Shown: positions 30,586 to 39,859, numbered from the stretch's first letter. The stretch is DNA of 64,000 nt from Actinomycetota bacterium (GCA_003134505.1 PLBK01000015.1:71276-135275), one strand, 5' to 3'. Notes: a model not told the origin generated them from the letters alone. A program made the numbers and translations.

Positions 30586-32448
30586 CTAGCTCCCGTACTC
30601 TCGGCGGGCGAGCGCGGAGCGGCGCCGACGCCCGCGCACGCCGAGGACGACGGTCCGAACGCCGGTACGCAGCAGGCCCGGAGGCGTGCCCTCGGCTGCG
30701 CCGGGATAGGGCGCGTAGCGGCCGGTCGAGACGACGAGGAGCTGGGCGGCGGCGGCCACCCAGGCGAGCGCGAGCACGACGGCCACAATCGGTACGTAGC
30801 CGATGGCGGTCAACTCCGCAAGGTACCAGGGCGTATCCAGACCGAGCCGGAACCGTTTGGCGAGCAGGCCGAGCAGCAGCGCGGGGCCGATCAGGCCGGC
30901 CGCGAACACCATCGCGCGAACGAGCCGTGGGCGGTCGCGAACCTGCGGAAGCCACAGCCACGCATGCAGCGAGGGCAGAAACAGGATGAGGGCGTAGACG
31001 TTGGTGGCGATCACGAGCAACGAGATCAGGCCGAGCGCGAGCAGCGCGACCGTCTGCCCCGCGAGCTCCTCTTCGGCCGTGGCCGGTTGCGTGGGGGCGA
31101 GGCGGACGCGCGCCACGAGCCAGCCGGCCGCGGCCAGGAGCACGAAGGCGGTCACCGCGAGCCGTGGCCAGCTGCCGGCGGCGCTCGACGCGGGATCGAG
31201 CGGCACGGCCGCGCCGCCCGGAAAGGCGCCGAAGAACGCGAACAGCTCGAACAGCGCTCCCACTGACAGCCAGAAGCCGAGCCGCCGCCGCAAGGCGCGG
31301 AACGCAGGCCCGAGCGGGACGTGCCGGCGCCGGCAGCGGGCGAAAAGGTCGATGGAGCCGGCGCCGAAGGGGATCACCAGCGCGACCAGCACCAGCGCGA
31401 GCGCCCAGCCGTGCACGATCCGGTCGGCGACGTACACGTAGCTGCTCGTCCCCTGCGACAGCTCGAGCCCCTGGTCGAGCGAGGAGACGAGCCCCTGCGC
31501 TGCGCTGCCGACCTGTCCGAGGCGCCGCACATCGAACCGACCCGGTGCCGGGTCGGATCCGGGCCGGTCGCCGGCGGTCGTCAGCGTGATCGCCGAGATC
31601 TGATGCTCGAGGAAGGGCCACTGCTCGTAGAGGCTGAACGGGAAGGCGAGGTCGACGAGCTGGCCGAAGAGGCTCGTCCGGCCGGGGGAGCTGAGGGTCA
31701 GCTTCGTGACGCGGTCGACCGCCGAGCCGAGCAGCGTCGGGGACGGCGAGTGCGGCCCCGGTCCCGAGATCTCGATCCGGAGACGCCGGTTTGTGGCGAT
31801 CGTATCGAGGTTCACGACGGCGAGGACGTTCTCCGCCTCGGGGGAGTGCTCCACGAAGTGCTCGGCGCCGAGACCGCCGAAGGCCCCGCCGTCGGTGGAC
31901 AGGAAGACGATCGTGTGCTGCGGCTTGACGCCCGCCGCGCCACCGGTGTTGGTGTACGCGCGAGCGATCTCGATCAGCGCCGCCGTTCCCGACCGGTTGT
32001 CGCGATGGACGACGAGCCCCTCTCCGGCGGTGTCCCGGTGGGCCATGACCACGATCGTCTGCGGCGATCGCCCCGGCACGGTCGCGGCCACGTTCCGCAG
32101 CGTCACCCGGCCTTCGCCGGGGATCACGGCCGTGAACGTGTCCGTCGTGACCCGGAGACCGAAGGGCTGGAACTCGCCGGTGATCCAGGAGGCCGCGTCG
32201 GCGTCGAAGTTCGAGCCGGGGGTCCGGATCGGGTCACGCGCCCTGAGCGCGGCGGCGATCTCGCCTGCCGCGGGCCCGCTGAACGTCGGCGGCAGCGTCG
32301 TCGCCGGCAGCACCGTGGGCCGGGTGACCGTGAACGCGGCGATCACCAGCGGCAGCGCGACGGCGAGCCAGGCGACCCGGTAGAGGCGGCCGTTGACGGG
32401 CCGTCCGACCGAGCCCCGCCGTGCCCTGCGCGGTGGGGTTGGTGGCAA
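30586..32448 (-). CDS. M28-family peptidase-like membrane protein, possibly inactive
   Basis: The 620-residue product has an N-terminal membrane segment, an M28-like extracellular domain and about eight C-terminal membrane helices. Metal ligands are seen in 'VVMAHRDTAGEG' and 'HRDNRSGTAALIEIA'. The normally invariant Glu-Glu pair (DGEExGLxGS in aminopeptidases) is replaced: here the text is 'STDGGAFGGLGAEHF'. The catalytic base is therefore missing, and the protein may be a binding or pseudoenzyme form. It is likely cotranscribed with the sortase. Confidence 0.75.
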   Translation of the reverse strand: MPPTPPRRARRGSVGRPVNGRLYRVAWLAVALPLVIAAFTVTRPTVLPATTLPPTFSGPAAGEIAAALRARDPIRTPGSNFDADAASWITGEFQPFGLRVTTDTFTAVIPGEGRVTLRNVAATVPGRSPQTIVVMAHRDTAGEGLVVHRDNRSGTAALIEIARAYTNTGGAAGVKPQHTIVFLSTDGGAFGGLGAEHFVEHSPEAENVLAVVNLDTIATNRRLRIEISGPGPHSPSPTLLGSAVDRVTKLTLSSPGRTSLFGQLVDLAFPFSLYEQWPFLEHQISAITLTTAGDRPGSDPAPGRFDVRRLGQVGSAAQGLVSSLDQGLELSQGTSSYVYVADRIVHGWALALVLVALVIPFGAGSIDLFARCRRRHVPLGPAFRALRRRLGFWLSVGALFELFAFFGAFPGGAAVPLDPASSAAGSWPRLAVTAFVLLAAAGWLVARVRLAPTQPATAEEELAGQTVALLALGLISLLVIATNVYALILFLPSLHAWLWLPQVRDRPRLVRAMVFAAGLIGPALLLGLLAKRFRLGLDTPWYLAELTAIGYVPIVAVVLALAWVAAAAQLLVVSTGRYAPYPGAAEGTPPGLLRTGVRTVVLGVRGRRRRSALARREYGS

Positions 32449-32495
32449 GGGGGTCGAGATACCGTGGCTATAGTAGGAACCCGACCCGCGGGAAC

Positions 32496-33197
32496 ATGTC
32501 GACGACTGCCGCGACCATTCTCCTCGTTGACGACGAGGAGTCGATTCAGAAGCTGCTCACGTATCCGTTGGAGCGGGACGGCTACCGCGTCGTGCACGCG
32601 CGTGACGGCGACGAGGCGCTCCGGCGCTTCGACGAGGAGCCGATCGATCTCGTCGTCCTCGACGTCATGCTGCCGAAGCTCGACGGCCTCGAGGTCTGCA
32701 AGCAGCTGCGCTCGACGAGCTTCGTCCCGATCATCATGCTGACCGCCCGCGACGACGAGGTCGACAAGGTGCTCGGCCTCGAGCTCGGCGCGGACGACTA
32801 CATCACGAAGCCGTTCTCGATCCGCGAGTTCAGGAGCCGTGTCCGGGCGGCCCTGCGCCGAGCGGCGACACCGCAGCACGACTCGAGCGAGCCCGAGTCG
32901 ATTGCGGTGAACGGGCTGACGATCGATCCGGCGCGCCGCACCGTGGACATCGGCGGCCAGCCCGTCCAGCTCACCTACGTGGAGTTCGAGCTGCTGCGAG
33001 CCCTCGCCTCGCGCCCGGGCCGCGTGTTCACCCGCCAGGCCCTGCTCGAGGCCGTCTGGGGCGGCTCCGACTACCGCGACCCGCGGACGATCGACGTCCA
33101 CGTGCGTCACCTGCGGGAGAAGCTCGAGCGCGACGCGTCTGAGCCGGAGATCATCCTGACCGTGCGCGGTGTCGGCTACCGCTTCCGCGACCGGTGA
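32496..33197 (+). CDS. OmpR/PhoB-family response regulator
   Basis: The 233-residue product has a receiver domain with 'ILLVDDEESIQ', phospho-Asp in 'LVVLDVMLPKLDG', 'MLTARDDE' and Lys in 'YITKPFS', followed by a winged-helix domain ('LTYVEFELLRALASRPGRVFTRQALLEAVWG', 'RTIDVHVRHLREKLE'). TATAGT at 32470 is a possible -10, 21 bp upstream of the ATG. The stop overlaps the histidine kinase GTG, so they form one two-component system. Confidence 0.95.
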   Translation: MSTTAATILLVDDEESIQKLLTYPLERDGYRVVHARDGDEALRRFDEEPIDLVVLDVMLPKLDGLEVCKQLRSTSFVPIIMLTARDDEVDKVLGLELGADDYITKPFSIREFRSRVRAALRRAATPQHDSSEPESIAVNGLTIDPARRTVDIGGQPVQLTYVEFELLRALASRPGRVFTRQALLEAVWGGSDYRDPRTIDVHVRHLREKLERDASEPEIILTVRGVGYRFRDR

Positions 33198-34609
33198 ATC
33201 CGCTTCGCAGCGTCGGGGCCCGGCTGAGCCTCGCGCTCCTGCTTGTCGTGGCCGGCTCGCTGACGCTCGTCTACCTGGTCGTCATCCCGTCGCTGCAGAG
33301 CCGGCTGATCGACAGCAAGATCGCGCAGCTGCGGAGCTCGGAGTCGCGGCTGCTCGGCCAGTACAGCTCCGACTACCCGTTCTTCGCGACCGACGCGGCC
33401 GACGTCGTCAACGCGCGGGTCGTCCTCTTCCACGTCCTGGACCTGAACCCGCCCTCCCTCCAGTCGATCCAGGACTCCTTCGGAGGCCCGTCGTCGGTCG
33501 ACGTCGAGAACGACCCGGTCGCCTTGAGGGCAGCCGTCAGCGGTAATCTCGAGAAAGGGTCGGTCGACCGTCGTGACGGCCACTTCGCCGAGATCGCGTT
33601 CTCCGCGACCGACGGAAACATCATTCTCGTCTCGTCCGCGCTCGGCGACACGCTCGACGCGGTGGGCGTCGCGCGGCAACGCCTGCTGATCGCGGGCGGC
33701 ATCGTCCTGGCGCTCGTCCTCGTCCTCGGCTACTTCGCCGCCTGGATGTTCGCGCGGCGGATCCGCAGGCTCGAGCGGGCCGCCGAGCGGATCTCCAGCG
33801 GACGGTTCGACGATGCGATCGTCGATCGCGGACAGGACGAGATCGGCCAGCTGGCGCGGGCCTTCGAGCGCATGCGCCTGCGCCTGGCCCAGCTCGACCG
33901 CGCGCGCCGCGAGTTCATCGCCAACGCGTCGCACGAGCTGCGCACGCCGTTGTTCTCGCTCGGCGGCTTCCTCGAGCTGCTGGACGACGAGGAGCTCGAT
34001 CCGGCCACCCGTGACGAGTTCCTGGCGACGGCGCGCGACCAGGTCACGCGCCTGACGAAGCTCGCGACCGAGCTGCTCGACCTGTCGCGCCTCGACGCCG
34101 GCCAGATCGAGATCGAGCGCGAGCCGGTGTCGCTCGCCGGAACCGCGCGGCTCGTCGCCGACGAGTTCGCCGCCGTCGGCAAGCGGACAGAGCACACGCT
34201 GGCGGTCGACGCCGACGAGGACGCCGTCGCGCTCGGGGACGAGCAGCGGGTCGTGCAGATCATCCGCAGCCTGGTCGAGAACGCAGTCGTCCACACGCCG
34301 CCGGGCACGCGGGTGCTGGTGCGGGCGGAGCGGAGCCGTGCGGGCGTCTCGCTCTCGGTCGAGGACGACGGGCCGGGCATAGCGCACGAGCACCTCGGTC
34401 ACGTGTTCGAGCGCTTCTACCGCGGCGACGGCTCGCGGGCGTCGGGCAGCGGGCTCGGCCTCGCGATCGCGCTCGAGCTGGCGCGGGTCATGGGCGGGAC
34501 ACTCGAGCTCGAGAGCGTCGATGGGCGGACCGTGTTCAGGTTGACGCTGCCGTCCGCGGAGATGCCCGAGACGGGCACGCCCTCCCCGCTCGAGCCCGTC
34601 GAAGCTTGA
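33194..34609 (+). CDS. HAMP-domain sensor histidine kinase
   Basis: The 471-residue product has two membrane segments (SLALLLVVAGSLTLVYLVV near the N-terminus; 'GGIVLALVLVLGYFAAWMFA' at about 158-177) flanking an extracytoplasmic sensor region, then HAMP, the H-box 'FIANASHELRTPLF' with the phosphorylated His, and the ATPase boxes 'IIRSLVENAVVHTP', 'VEDDGPGI' and 'GSGLGLAIALELA'. Sensor ligand is unknown. An HtrA protease follows, suggesting but not proving a cell-envelope stress role. Confidence 0.94.
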   Translation: MNPLRSVGARLSLALLLVVAGSLTLVYLVVIPSLQSRLIDSKIAQLRSSESRLLGQYSSDYPFFATDAADVVNARVVLFHVLDLNPPSLQSIQDSFGGPSSVDVENDPVALRAAVSGNLEKGSVDRRDGHFAEIAFSATDGNIILVSSALGDTLDAVGVARQRLLIAGGIVLALVLVLGYFAAWMFARRIRRLERAAERISSGRFDDAIVDRGQDEIGQLARAFERMRLRLAQLDRARREFIANASHELRTPLFSLGGFLELLDDEELDPATRDEFLATARDQVTRLTKLATELLDLSRLDAGQIEIEREPVSLAGTARLVADEFAAVGKRTEHTLAVDADEDAVALGDEQRVVQIIRSLVENAVVHTPPGTRVLVRAERSRAGVSLSVEDDGPGIAHEHLGHVFERFYRGDGSRASGSGLGLAIALELARVMGGTLELESVDGRTVFRLTLPSAEMPETGTPSPLEPVEA

Positions 34610-34703
34610 CGTTTTGGCGAACGTTCCGAAGGGGCGCGACGAGGAGGGCCGGCCGCCGCAGTTCTGGGTCGCCGCCACGACGAGTGCGGTCGCTGAGCCT
34701 GTT

Positions 34704-34723
34704 CCGTTTCCACGTGGAAACGG
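34704..34723. promoter_or_regulatory. Perfect 20-bp palindrome, parS-like
   Basis: The half-site CCGTTTCCAC is followed by its exact complement GTGGAAACGG. The centre TTCCACGTGGAA shares the CACGTG core and one half of the Bacillus parS pattern TGTTNCACGTGAAACA. It lies between the kinase and htrA, about 19 kb from parB. It could be parS or an operator for htrA. Confidence 0.45.
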
Positions 34724-34733
34724 CCGCCGTGGC

Positions 34734-34739
34734 TACAGT
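34734..34739 (+). promoter_or_regulatory. Putative -10 of htrA
   Basis: TACAGT ends 9 bp before the GTG at 34749 and just downstream of the palindrome. It fits the window's leaderless pattern. Confidence 0.4.
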
Positions 34740-34748
34740 GGGTCGGCC

Positions 34749-35921
34749 GTGCGAACCGTTCTCGCCGCTCTCGCCTCGGCCGTCGCGGCTGCGCTGATCG
34801 CGCTGGGAATCGCCCACTGGAGCGGCTGGTTCGACGGCAAGGGGCGGATCGTGGTCGTTCCCGAGGCGGTCCCGGCGTCCACGGTCGCAGCGCCTGTCCG
34901 CGCCACGAAGCCGGTGCTCGGCAACGGCTTCGATCCGTCGGCGCTCTACACAGCGCGCTCGCCCGGCGTGGTCACGATCTACGCGGAGTTCGGCACCAGC
35001 GAGTCGCAGGGTTCCGGCTTCGCCGTCACGCGCACGGGCCTGATCCTGACGAGCTCGCACGTGATCACGGACGCCGGCAGCCAGACGCCCGGCTCACGCG
35101 TTACCGCCGCGTCGAAGGTCTACGTCGAGTTCGCCGACCGCGACCGCCTGCCGGCGCGCATCGTCGGCTGGGACGTCTTCGACGACGTCGGCGTGATCAA
35201 GGTCGATCCGAAGGTGCACCCGGTCCAGCCCGTGCCGCTCGGCCGGTCGAGCGCCGTTCGCGTCGGACAGCCCGTCGCAGTGATCGGCAGCCCCTTCGGC
35301 AACGAGAATTCGCTGGACGTGGGCGTCGTCTCGGGCATCCGCCGCTCGATCGACTCGCTGACCTCGACCTTCCGGCTCGCGGACGCGATCCAGATCGATG
35401 CTCCGATCACGCACGGGAACTCGGGCGGCCCCGTTTTCGACGCCACCGGCCGCGTGATCGGGATCGCCGCGCAGATTCGCACGGACACGGGCCAGGCCGA
35501 GGGCATCGGGTTCGCGGTCCCGATCGATTCGGCCCGCCGCTCGCTCACGCAGTTGGTCACCACGGGCAAAGTCGCCTATGCGTTCGCCGGCATCCGCACC
35601 GTGGATCTGACGCCGACGCTGGCGCGGAAACTCGGTCTCGACGTGCTGCGCGGCGCGCTGATCGTGAAAGTCGAGGCCGGCACCGGGGCCGCGCGGGCCG
35701 GTCTCCGCCAGGGCTCGGGCCAGCGGGTCGTCAACGGCGTCACCGTCCGTACGGGTGGCGACGTGATCCTGGCGATCGCCGGCCGTCCGGCCCAGACCGG
35801 CGAGGACGTGGCGCGGGTCGTCGGCCAGGAGCTGCGACCGGGACAGACGGTGACGTTCACCGTGCTCCGGCACGGGAAGCGTCTGAACGTCGGGGTTCGC
35901 CTCGGCGCACGGAAGCCCTGA
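34749..35921 (+). CDS. HtrA/DegP-like trypsin-family serine protease with PDZ domain
   Basis: The 390-residue product starts [21 protein letters not shown], a membrane anchor. The protease domain has His in 'LTSSHVIT', Asp in 'FDDVGVIKV' and Ser in '[11 protein letters not shown]'. A C-terminal PDZ domain follows ('[21 protein letters not shown]...[18 protein letters not shown]'). Such proteases degrade misfolded extracytoplasmic proteins. The open frame reaches upstream to 34614, but that segment covers the palindrome and has no protein similarity, so I chose the GTG. Confidence 0.93.
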   Translation: MRTVLAALASAVAAALIALGIAHWSGWFDGKGRIVVVPEAVPASTVAAPVRATKPVLGNGFDPSALYTARSPGVVTIYAEFGTSESQGSGFAVTRTGLILTSSHVITDAGSQTPGSRVTAASKVYVEFADRDRLPARIVGWDVFDDVGVIKVDPKVHPVQPVPLGRSSAVRVGQPVAVIGSPFGNENSLDVGVVSGIRRSIDSLTSTFRLADAIQIDAPITHGNSGGPVFDATGRVIGIAAQIRTDTGQAEGIGFAVPIDSARRSLTQLVTTGKVAYAFAGIRTVDLTPTLARKLGLDVLRGALIVKVEAGTGAARAGLRQGSGQRVVNGVTVRTGGDVILAIAGRPAQTGEDVARVVGQELRPGQTVTFTVLRHGKRLNVGVRLGARKP

Positions 35922-35938
35922 GCGCGGCTGGTCGGCGC

Positions 35939-35944
35939 TAAGGT
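35939..35944 (+). promoter_or_regulatory. Putative -10 of moaC operon
   Basis: TAAGGT is followed after 7 bp by GTG at 35952, supporting that GTG over the one at 35943. Confidence 0.35.
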
Positions 35945-35951
35945 GCGCCGC

Positions 35952-36410
35952 GTGGGAGACGAGCGCCAGGAGCTCTCGCACGTGGACGCCGTCGGCCGCG
36001 TGCACATGGTCGACGTCGGCGCGAAGCCGGAGTCGCGGCGGCGCGCGGTCGCCCGGGCGCGACTGCGGATGGCGCCGGAGACGGCCGCACGTCTGCGGGA
36101 CCTGCCGAAGGGAGACGCGCTTGCGACGGCCGAGCTGGCCGGCGTCATGGCCGCCAAGCGGACGAGCGAGCTGATCCCGCTCTGCCATCAGCTGCCGCTC
36201 TCGGTCGTCCGGGTGAGCGCCGAGGTCGTGGGCGGTGGCGTCGAGATCACCGCGTCCGCCGAGACGGTGGCGCAGACCGGTGTCGAGATGGAGGCGCTGG
36301 TGGCGGCGTCGGTTGCGGCCCTGACCGTGTACGACATGGCCAAGGCGATCGACAAGGGGATGGTGGTCGAAGACGTGCGCCTCGTCGAGAAGACCAAGGA
36401 GCCGCTGTGA
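35952..36410 (+). CDS. moaC: Cyclic pyranopterin monophosphate synthase
   Basis: MoaC, with MoaA, turns GTP into cyclic pyranopterin phosphate. The 152-residue product has '[28 protein letters not shown]', '[21 protein letters not shown]' (the active-site region with His) and '[29 protein letters not shown]'. A GTG at 35943 is an alternative start. It begins a long run of coupled genes in which nearly every neighbour overlaps by about 4 bp. Confidence 0.95.
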   Translation: MGDERQELSHVDAVGRVHMVDVGAKPESRRRAVARARLRMAPETAARLRDLPKGDALATAELAGVMAAKRTSELIPLCHQLPLSVVRVSAEVVGGGVEITASAETVAQTGVEMEALVAASVAALTVYDMAKAIDKGMVVEDVRLVEKTKEPL

Positions 36411-36889
36411 CTGCCGCGGTGCTGACCGTCTCGGACGGGGTCTCCGACGGGACACGGGAGGACTCGAGCGGCGACCTCCTCCAGGGCCTGCTCGAGGCGG
36501 AAGGGCTCGACGTCGTCCGGCGGGTCGTGCCCGACGAGCGCGGCGAGATCGCCCGAGCGATCGAGGAGCTCGCGGACGAGGCGGTCGTCGTCGTGACGAC
36601 GGGCGGCACCGGGCTCGGGCCGCGGGACGTGACCCCGGAGGCGACGGCCGGCGTCCTCGATCGTCTCGCACCTGGTATTGCCGAGGCGATCCGCGCCGAC
36701 TCGATCGCGAAGACGCCGCACGCGTTGCTGTCCCGCGGGCTGGCCGGCGTGCGGGGGCGGACGCTCGTGGTCAACCTCCCCGGGTCTCCCGGCGGCTGCC
36801 GGGACGGCTTCGCCGTGCTCAGGCCCGCGCTCGCGCATGCGCTCGAGCTCCTGGCGGGGGAGCGGGACGTCGGGCACAGGCAGACATGA
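36407..36889 (+). CDS. mogA: Molybdopterin adenylyltransferase (MogA/MoaB family)
   Basis: The 160-residue product has '[20 protein letters not shown]', '[19 protein letters not shown]' and '[16 protein letters not shown]', the MoCF nucleotide and molybdopterin-binding motifs. It adenylates molybdopterin before MoeA inserts molybdenum. Distinguishing MogA from MoaB is not possible from motifs alone. The start is GTG overlapping the moaC stop. Confidence 0.92.
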   Translation: MTAAVLTVSDGVSDGTREDSSGDLLQGLLEAEGLDVVRRVVPDERGEIARAIEELADEAVVVVTTGGTGLGPRDVTPEATAGVLDRLAPGIAEAIRADSIAKTPHALLSRGLAGVRGRTLVVNLPGSPGGCRDGFAVLRPALAHALELLAGERDVGHRQT

Positions 36890-37761
36890 CGGGAACGACC
36901 GACGGCGTGCTCATCTACCCGCGCCGCTTCGCCTCGCTTGTCAAGATCGAGCACACGCTGTTCGCGCTCCCGTTCGCCTACGTCGGCGCGTTCCTGGCGG
37001 TCGGCGCCGTTCCGAGCGCGCACAACCTGCTCTGGATCACGGTTGCGATGGTCGGCGCGCGGACGCTGGCCATGGGCCTGAATCGGCTGATCGATGCCGG
37101 CATCGACGCTCGCAACCCGCGTACGGCGGGTCGTGAGCTGCCACAGGGCTTGCTGCGGCCGTGGCACGTCGCCGGGCTCTGTCTCGTCGCGCTCGGCGTC
37201 TTCCTCGTTGCCGTCTACCAGCTCGACCCGATCGTGCGCTGGCTGTGGCCGATCCCGGTCGTGGGCTTCGTCGTCTACCCGTACCTGAAGCGGTTCACCT
37301 GGCTCTGCCATCTGTGGCTCGGCGCCGTCGACGGCCTGGCGCCGGTCGGCGCCTGGGTCGCGATCACGGGCAAGCTCCCCTGGCAGGCCTGGGTGCTCGG
37401 GGCGGCGGTCGCGGCCTGGGTGGCGGGGTTCGACCTGTTCTACTCGCTGTTCGACGCCGAGATCGATCGCGGCCAGGGACTTCACTCGGTCACGACCCGG
37501 TTCGGAGTCGGCGGAGCCTTCCTCGGCGCGCGACTCCTTCATGTGGCAACTGTGGCTTGTCTGTGCGCCGCCGGTGCCGGGCTGTCCGTCGGCGTTGCCT
37601 ACTGGCTCGGCGTGGGCGCCGTCGCGGGCCTGCTCGCCTACGAGCACGCCATCGTGCACCCGAACGACCTCCGCCGGCTGGACATGGCCTTCTTCGCCAT
37701 GAACGGCGTGATCAGCGTCGCGTTCTTCGGCTTCGTCCTCGTGGATGCGCTCGTCTCGTGA
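36886..37761 (+). CDS. UbiA-family prenyltransferase, MqnP/UbiA-like
   Basis: A 291-residue, roughly eight-helix membrane protein with both aspartate-rich motifs: 'NRLIDAGIDARNPRTAGR' (NxxxDxxxD) and 'DLFYSLFDAEIDRG' (DxxxD). It attaches a polyprenyl chain to an aromatic acid during quinone synthesis. 'KIEHTLFALPFAYVGAF' near the start is typical of the MqnP/UbiA group. Menaquinone via futalosine is likely in this lineage but not shown here, since no other mqn genes are in the window. Confidence 0.88.
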   Translation: MTGTTDGVLIYPRRFASLVKIEHTLFALPFAYVGAFLAVGAVPSAHNLLWITVAMVGARTLAMGLNRLIDAGIDARNPRTAGRELPQGLLRPWHVAGLCLVALGVFLVAVYQLDPIVRWLWPIPVVGFVVYPYLKRFTWLCHLWLGAVDGLAPVGAWVAITGKLPWQAWVLGAAVAAWVAGFDLFYSLFDAEIDRGQGLHSVTTRFGVGGAFLGARLLHVATVACLCAAGAGLSVGVAYWLGVGAVAGLLAYEHAIVHPNDLRRLDMAFFAMNGVISVAFFGFVLVDALVS

Positions 37762-38363
37762 CGGCCGTCGAGCCGCCGGTGATCCGGGCCCGCGGGCTCG
37801 GGAAGCGCTACGGCGACAAGCGCGTGCTCGCCGCGCTCGACTTCGAGATCGAGAGCAAGGGCTTCATGCTCGTCACGGGCCCGAACGGCTCGGGAAAGAC
37901 CACGTTGCTCCGCCTCTGCGCCGGCCTCGCGATCCCGACCTCGGGTGAGCTCGAGGTGACGGCGCCTCGCGAGACGATCGGCTTCGCGGGTCACGAGCCG
38001 CTTGTCTACCGCGAGCTGACGGCGATCGAGAACCTCGACCTGTACGGCCGTCTCTACCGCGTGCCCGAGCGCCGCGAGCGGATCGGCATGCTGCTCGAGC
38101 GCTTCGGCCTGTGGGAGGCGCGGAACGAGCGGGCGGGCTCCTTCTCCCGCGGCATGCAGCAACGGCTCTCGCTCTGTCGCGCGCTCTTGCACGAGCCGGC
38201 GCTGCTCGTGCTCGACGAGCCCTACAGCGGGCTCGACGACGCGGGCGCCGAGCTGCTCGACCGCGAGCTGGCCGAGCTCCGCCCGGGTGCGACGTTCCTG
38301 GTCGCCACTCACGACCCGGCGCGGCTCATGCCGCTCGCGAGCTCACGGCTCGGCTTCGCATGA
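37758..38363 (+). CDS. ccmA: Heme exporter ABC ATPase CcmA-like
   Basis: The 201-residue ATPase has Walker A 'GPNGSGKTT', signature 'GSFSRGMQQRLSL' and Walker B 'LLVLDEPYSGLD', with switch His in 'ATHDPA'. In system I cytochrome c maturation CcmAB uses ATP to release holo-CcmE. Identity as CcmA rests on the ccmB, ccmC and ccmD genes directly following. GTG start overlaps the prenyltransferase stop. Confidence 0.9.
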   Translation: MTAVEPPVIRARGLGKRYGDKRVLAALDFEIESKGFMLVTGPNGSGKTTLLRLCAGLAIPTSGELEVTAPRETIGFAGHEPLVYRELTAIENLDLYGRLYRVPERRERIGMLLERFGLWEARNERAGSFSRGMQQRLSLCRALLHEPALLVLDEPYSGLDDAGAELLDRELAELRPGATFLVATHDPARLMPLASSRLGFA

Positions 38364-39001
38364 GGCGCTACGCGGCCGACGTGGCTGTGCTCGCCCGCAA
38401 GGACCTGATGCTCGAGCTCCGGGCGCGCGACACGCTGCCGGCGATGCTCCTGTTCGTCATCTCTGCACTCGTCGTCTTCCACTTCGCGCTGCCGAGCCAC
38501 AGCTCCGACCTGGCCGCGAAAGGGCTGCTCTGGGTGGCGATCGTGTTCACGGCGCTCGTCGGACTGACGCGGGCGTTCGTGGCCGAGCGGGAGCAACGGC
38601 TGATCGACGGGCTCTTGCTGGCGCCCTGCGACCGGAGCGCGATCTGGCTCGCAAAGGCCATCTCCGTGCTCGCCTTCCTCGGCGCGGCCGAGGTCGTGGC
38701 GCTGCCGGCGTACGCGGCGTTCTTCTCCGGGATCGGCTGGAGCACGGTTGCCGCCGTCGCGCTCGCCGACATCGGCATCGTGGCCGTGGGGACGCTGCTG
38801 GCCGCGGTCGCCGCGGTGAGCCGAACGCGCGAGCTGATCTTGCCGCTGCTCTTCCTGCCGCTTGCGATCCCGGTCGTGATCGGCGGCGTGGGTGCCAGCG
38901 TCGTCGGCAGCCCGGGCCGGTACCTTGGCTTCCTGTGCCTCTACGACGCCGTGTTTGCGATCATTTCCTGGGCCTCCTTTGAGTACGTGGTCACGGAATA
39001 A
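38360..39001 (+). CDS. ccmB: Heme exporter permease CcmB
   Basis: A 213-residue protein with six hydrophobic helices, starting MRRYAADVAVLARKDLMLEL as CcmB does, and containing 'LTRAFVAEREQRLIDGLLLAPCDRSAIWLAK', the loop typical of the family. It is the membrane partner of CcmA. The ATG overlaps the ccmA stop, and the 3' end overlaps ccmC by 23 bp. Confidence 0.9.
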   Translation: MRRYAADVAVLARKDLMLELRARDTLPAMLLFVISALVVFHFALPSHSSDLAAKGLLWVAIVFTALVGLTRAFVAEREQRLIDGLLLAPCDRSAIWLAKAISVLAFLGAAEVVALPAYAAFFSGIGWSTVAAVALADIGIVAVGTLLAAVAAVSRTRELILPLLFLPLAIPVVIGGVGASVVGSPGRYLGFLCLYDAVFAIISWASFEYVVTE

Positions 39002-39665
39002 CCCGCTCACGGCCCTCGCCGTCGTGACGACAGTGCTGCTCGGCGGTGCGGTCGCGCTCATCTTCTTCTACGCGCCCGTGGATCAGGACGGGCTGAACCA
39101 GAAGATCTTCTACTTCCACGTGCCGATCGCGCTGACGTCGTACGCGTGCTTCGGCTGGGGCGCGCTGAAGGCCTTTCAGCACCTGTGGAAGCGCACGCCG
39201 GGCGCCGATCTCGAGAGCTACGTCGCGATCCACCAGGGCGTGATCTTCGGCGCCATGACCCTCGTCACCGGGTCGATCTGGGCCAAGGTCCGCTGGGGCG
39301 TCTGGTGGGTCTGGGGCGACGAGCAGCTCGTCCTCTTCCTCGTCCTGTTCCTCTTCTACTGCGCGTACTTCATGCTCCGCTTCTCGGTCGATCCCGGGCC
39401 GCAGCGGGCCAACCTCTGCGCCGTGTACGCGCTCTTCGGCGTCGTCCTCATCCCGATCAGCTTCCTCGCCATCCGGCTCGCGAACAGCTACATCCACCCG
39501 ACCGTGTTCACGAGCAACGGGCCGCAGATGGCCACGTCCCAGCTCGCAACCTTCTGCGTGGCCTGGGCGGCGATGCTCTCGCTCGCCTACTTCCTCTACC
39601 GGTTCGAGCTGGCGGGGAAGCGGCTCGACGCCGACCTCAAAGAGCTCCGAGAGCTCTTGGCATGA
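38979..39665 (+). CDS. ccmC: Cytochrome c/heme handling protein CcmC
   Basis: The 228-residue, six-helix protein contains 'QKIFYFHVPIALTSYACFGW' with the first heme-axial His region, and a tryptophan-rich WWD-like loop 'RWGVWWVWGDEQL'. The usual WGxWWxWD has an extra Gly before the Asp here. CcmC attaches heme to CcmE. The TTG at 38979 is the best start; longer readings to 38892 merely shadow ccmB. Its ATGA overlap with ccmD is conserved. Confidence 0.88.
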   Translation: MSTWSRNNPLTALAVVTTVLLGGAVALIFFYAPVDQDGLNQKIFYFHVPIALTSYACFGWGALKAFQHLWKRTPGADLESYVAIHQGVIFGAMTLVTGSIWAKVRWGVWWVWGDEQLVLFLVLFLFYCAYFMLRFSVDPGPQRANLCAVYALFGVVLIPISFLAIRLANSYIHPTVFTSNGPQMATSQLATFCVAWAAMLSLAYFLYRFELAGKRLDADLKELRELLA

Positions 39666-39859
39666 GCACCGAGGAGAAATACGTCGCGGCGGCGTACCTC
39701 GTCGTCTTCCTGTTCGTGCTCGTCTACGTGCTGATCATGGCCGCGAAGCTGTCCCGGCTCGGCCGCGACGTCGCCGAGCTGACGGCGCTGGCGCGGGAGC
39801 GCAAGCGGGCCGGGCAGGGCTCGACGGAGCAACCGCCGAAGCAGGTGAGAGTTGGCTGA
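39662..39859 (+). CDS. ccmD: CcmD-like small membrane protein
   Basis: A 65-residue protein with one membrane helix (VAAAYLVVFLFVLVYVLIMAAK) and a basic cytoplasmic tail, located directly after ccmC. This is the size, topology and position of CcmD, which stabilises the CcmABC-E complex. Sequence conservation in the family is low, so context carries the call. Confidence 0.8.
   Translation: MSTEEKYVAAAYLVVFLFVLVYVLIMAAKLSRLGRDVAELTALARERKRAGQGSTEQPPKQVRVG

Noticed and set aside
32421-32495. N-terminal extension of the response regulator from 32421
   Set aside because: The extra 25 residues have no similarity, overlap the divergent peptidase start and contain the TATAGT element; ATG 32496 fits the receiver domain start.
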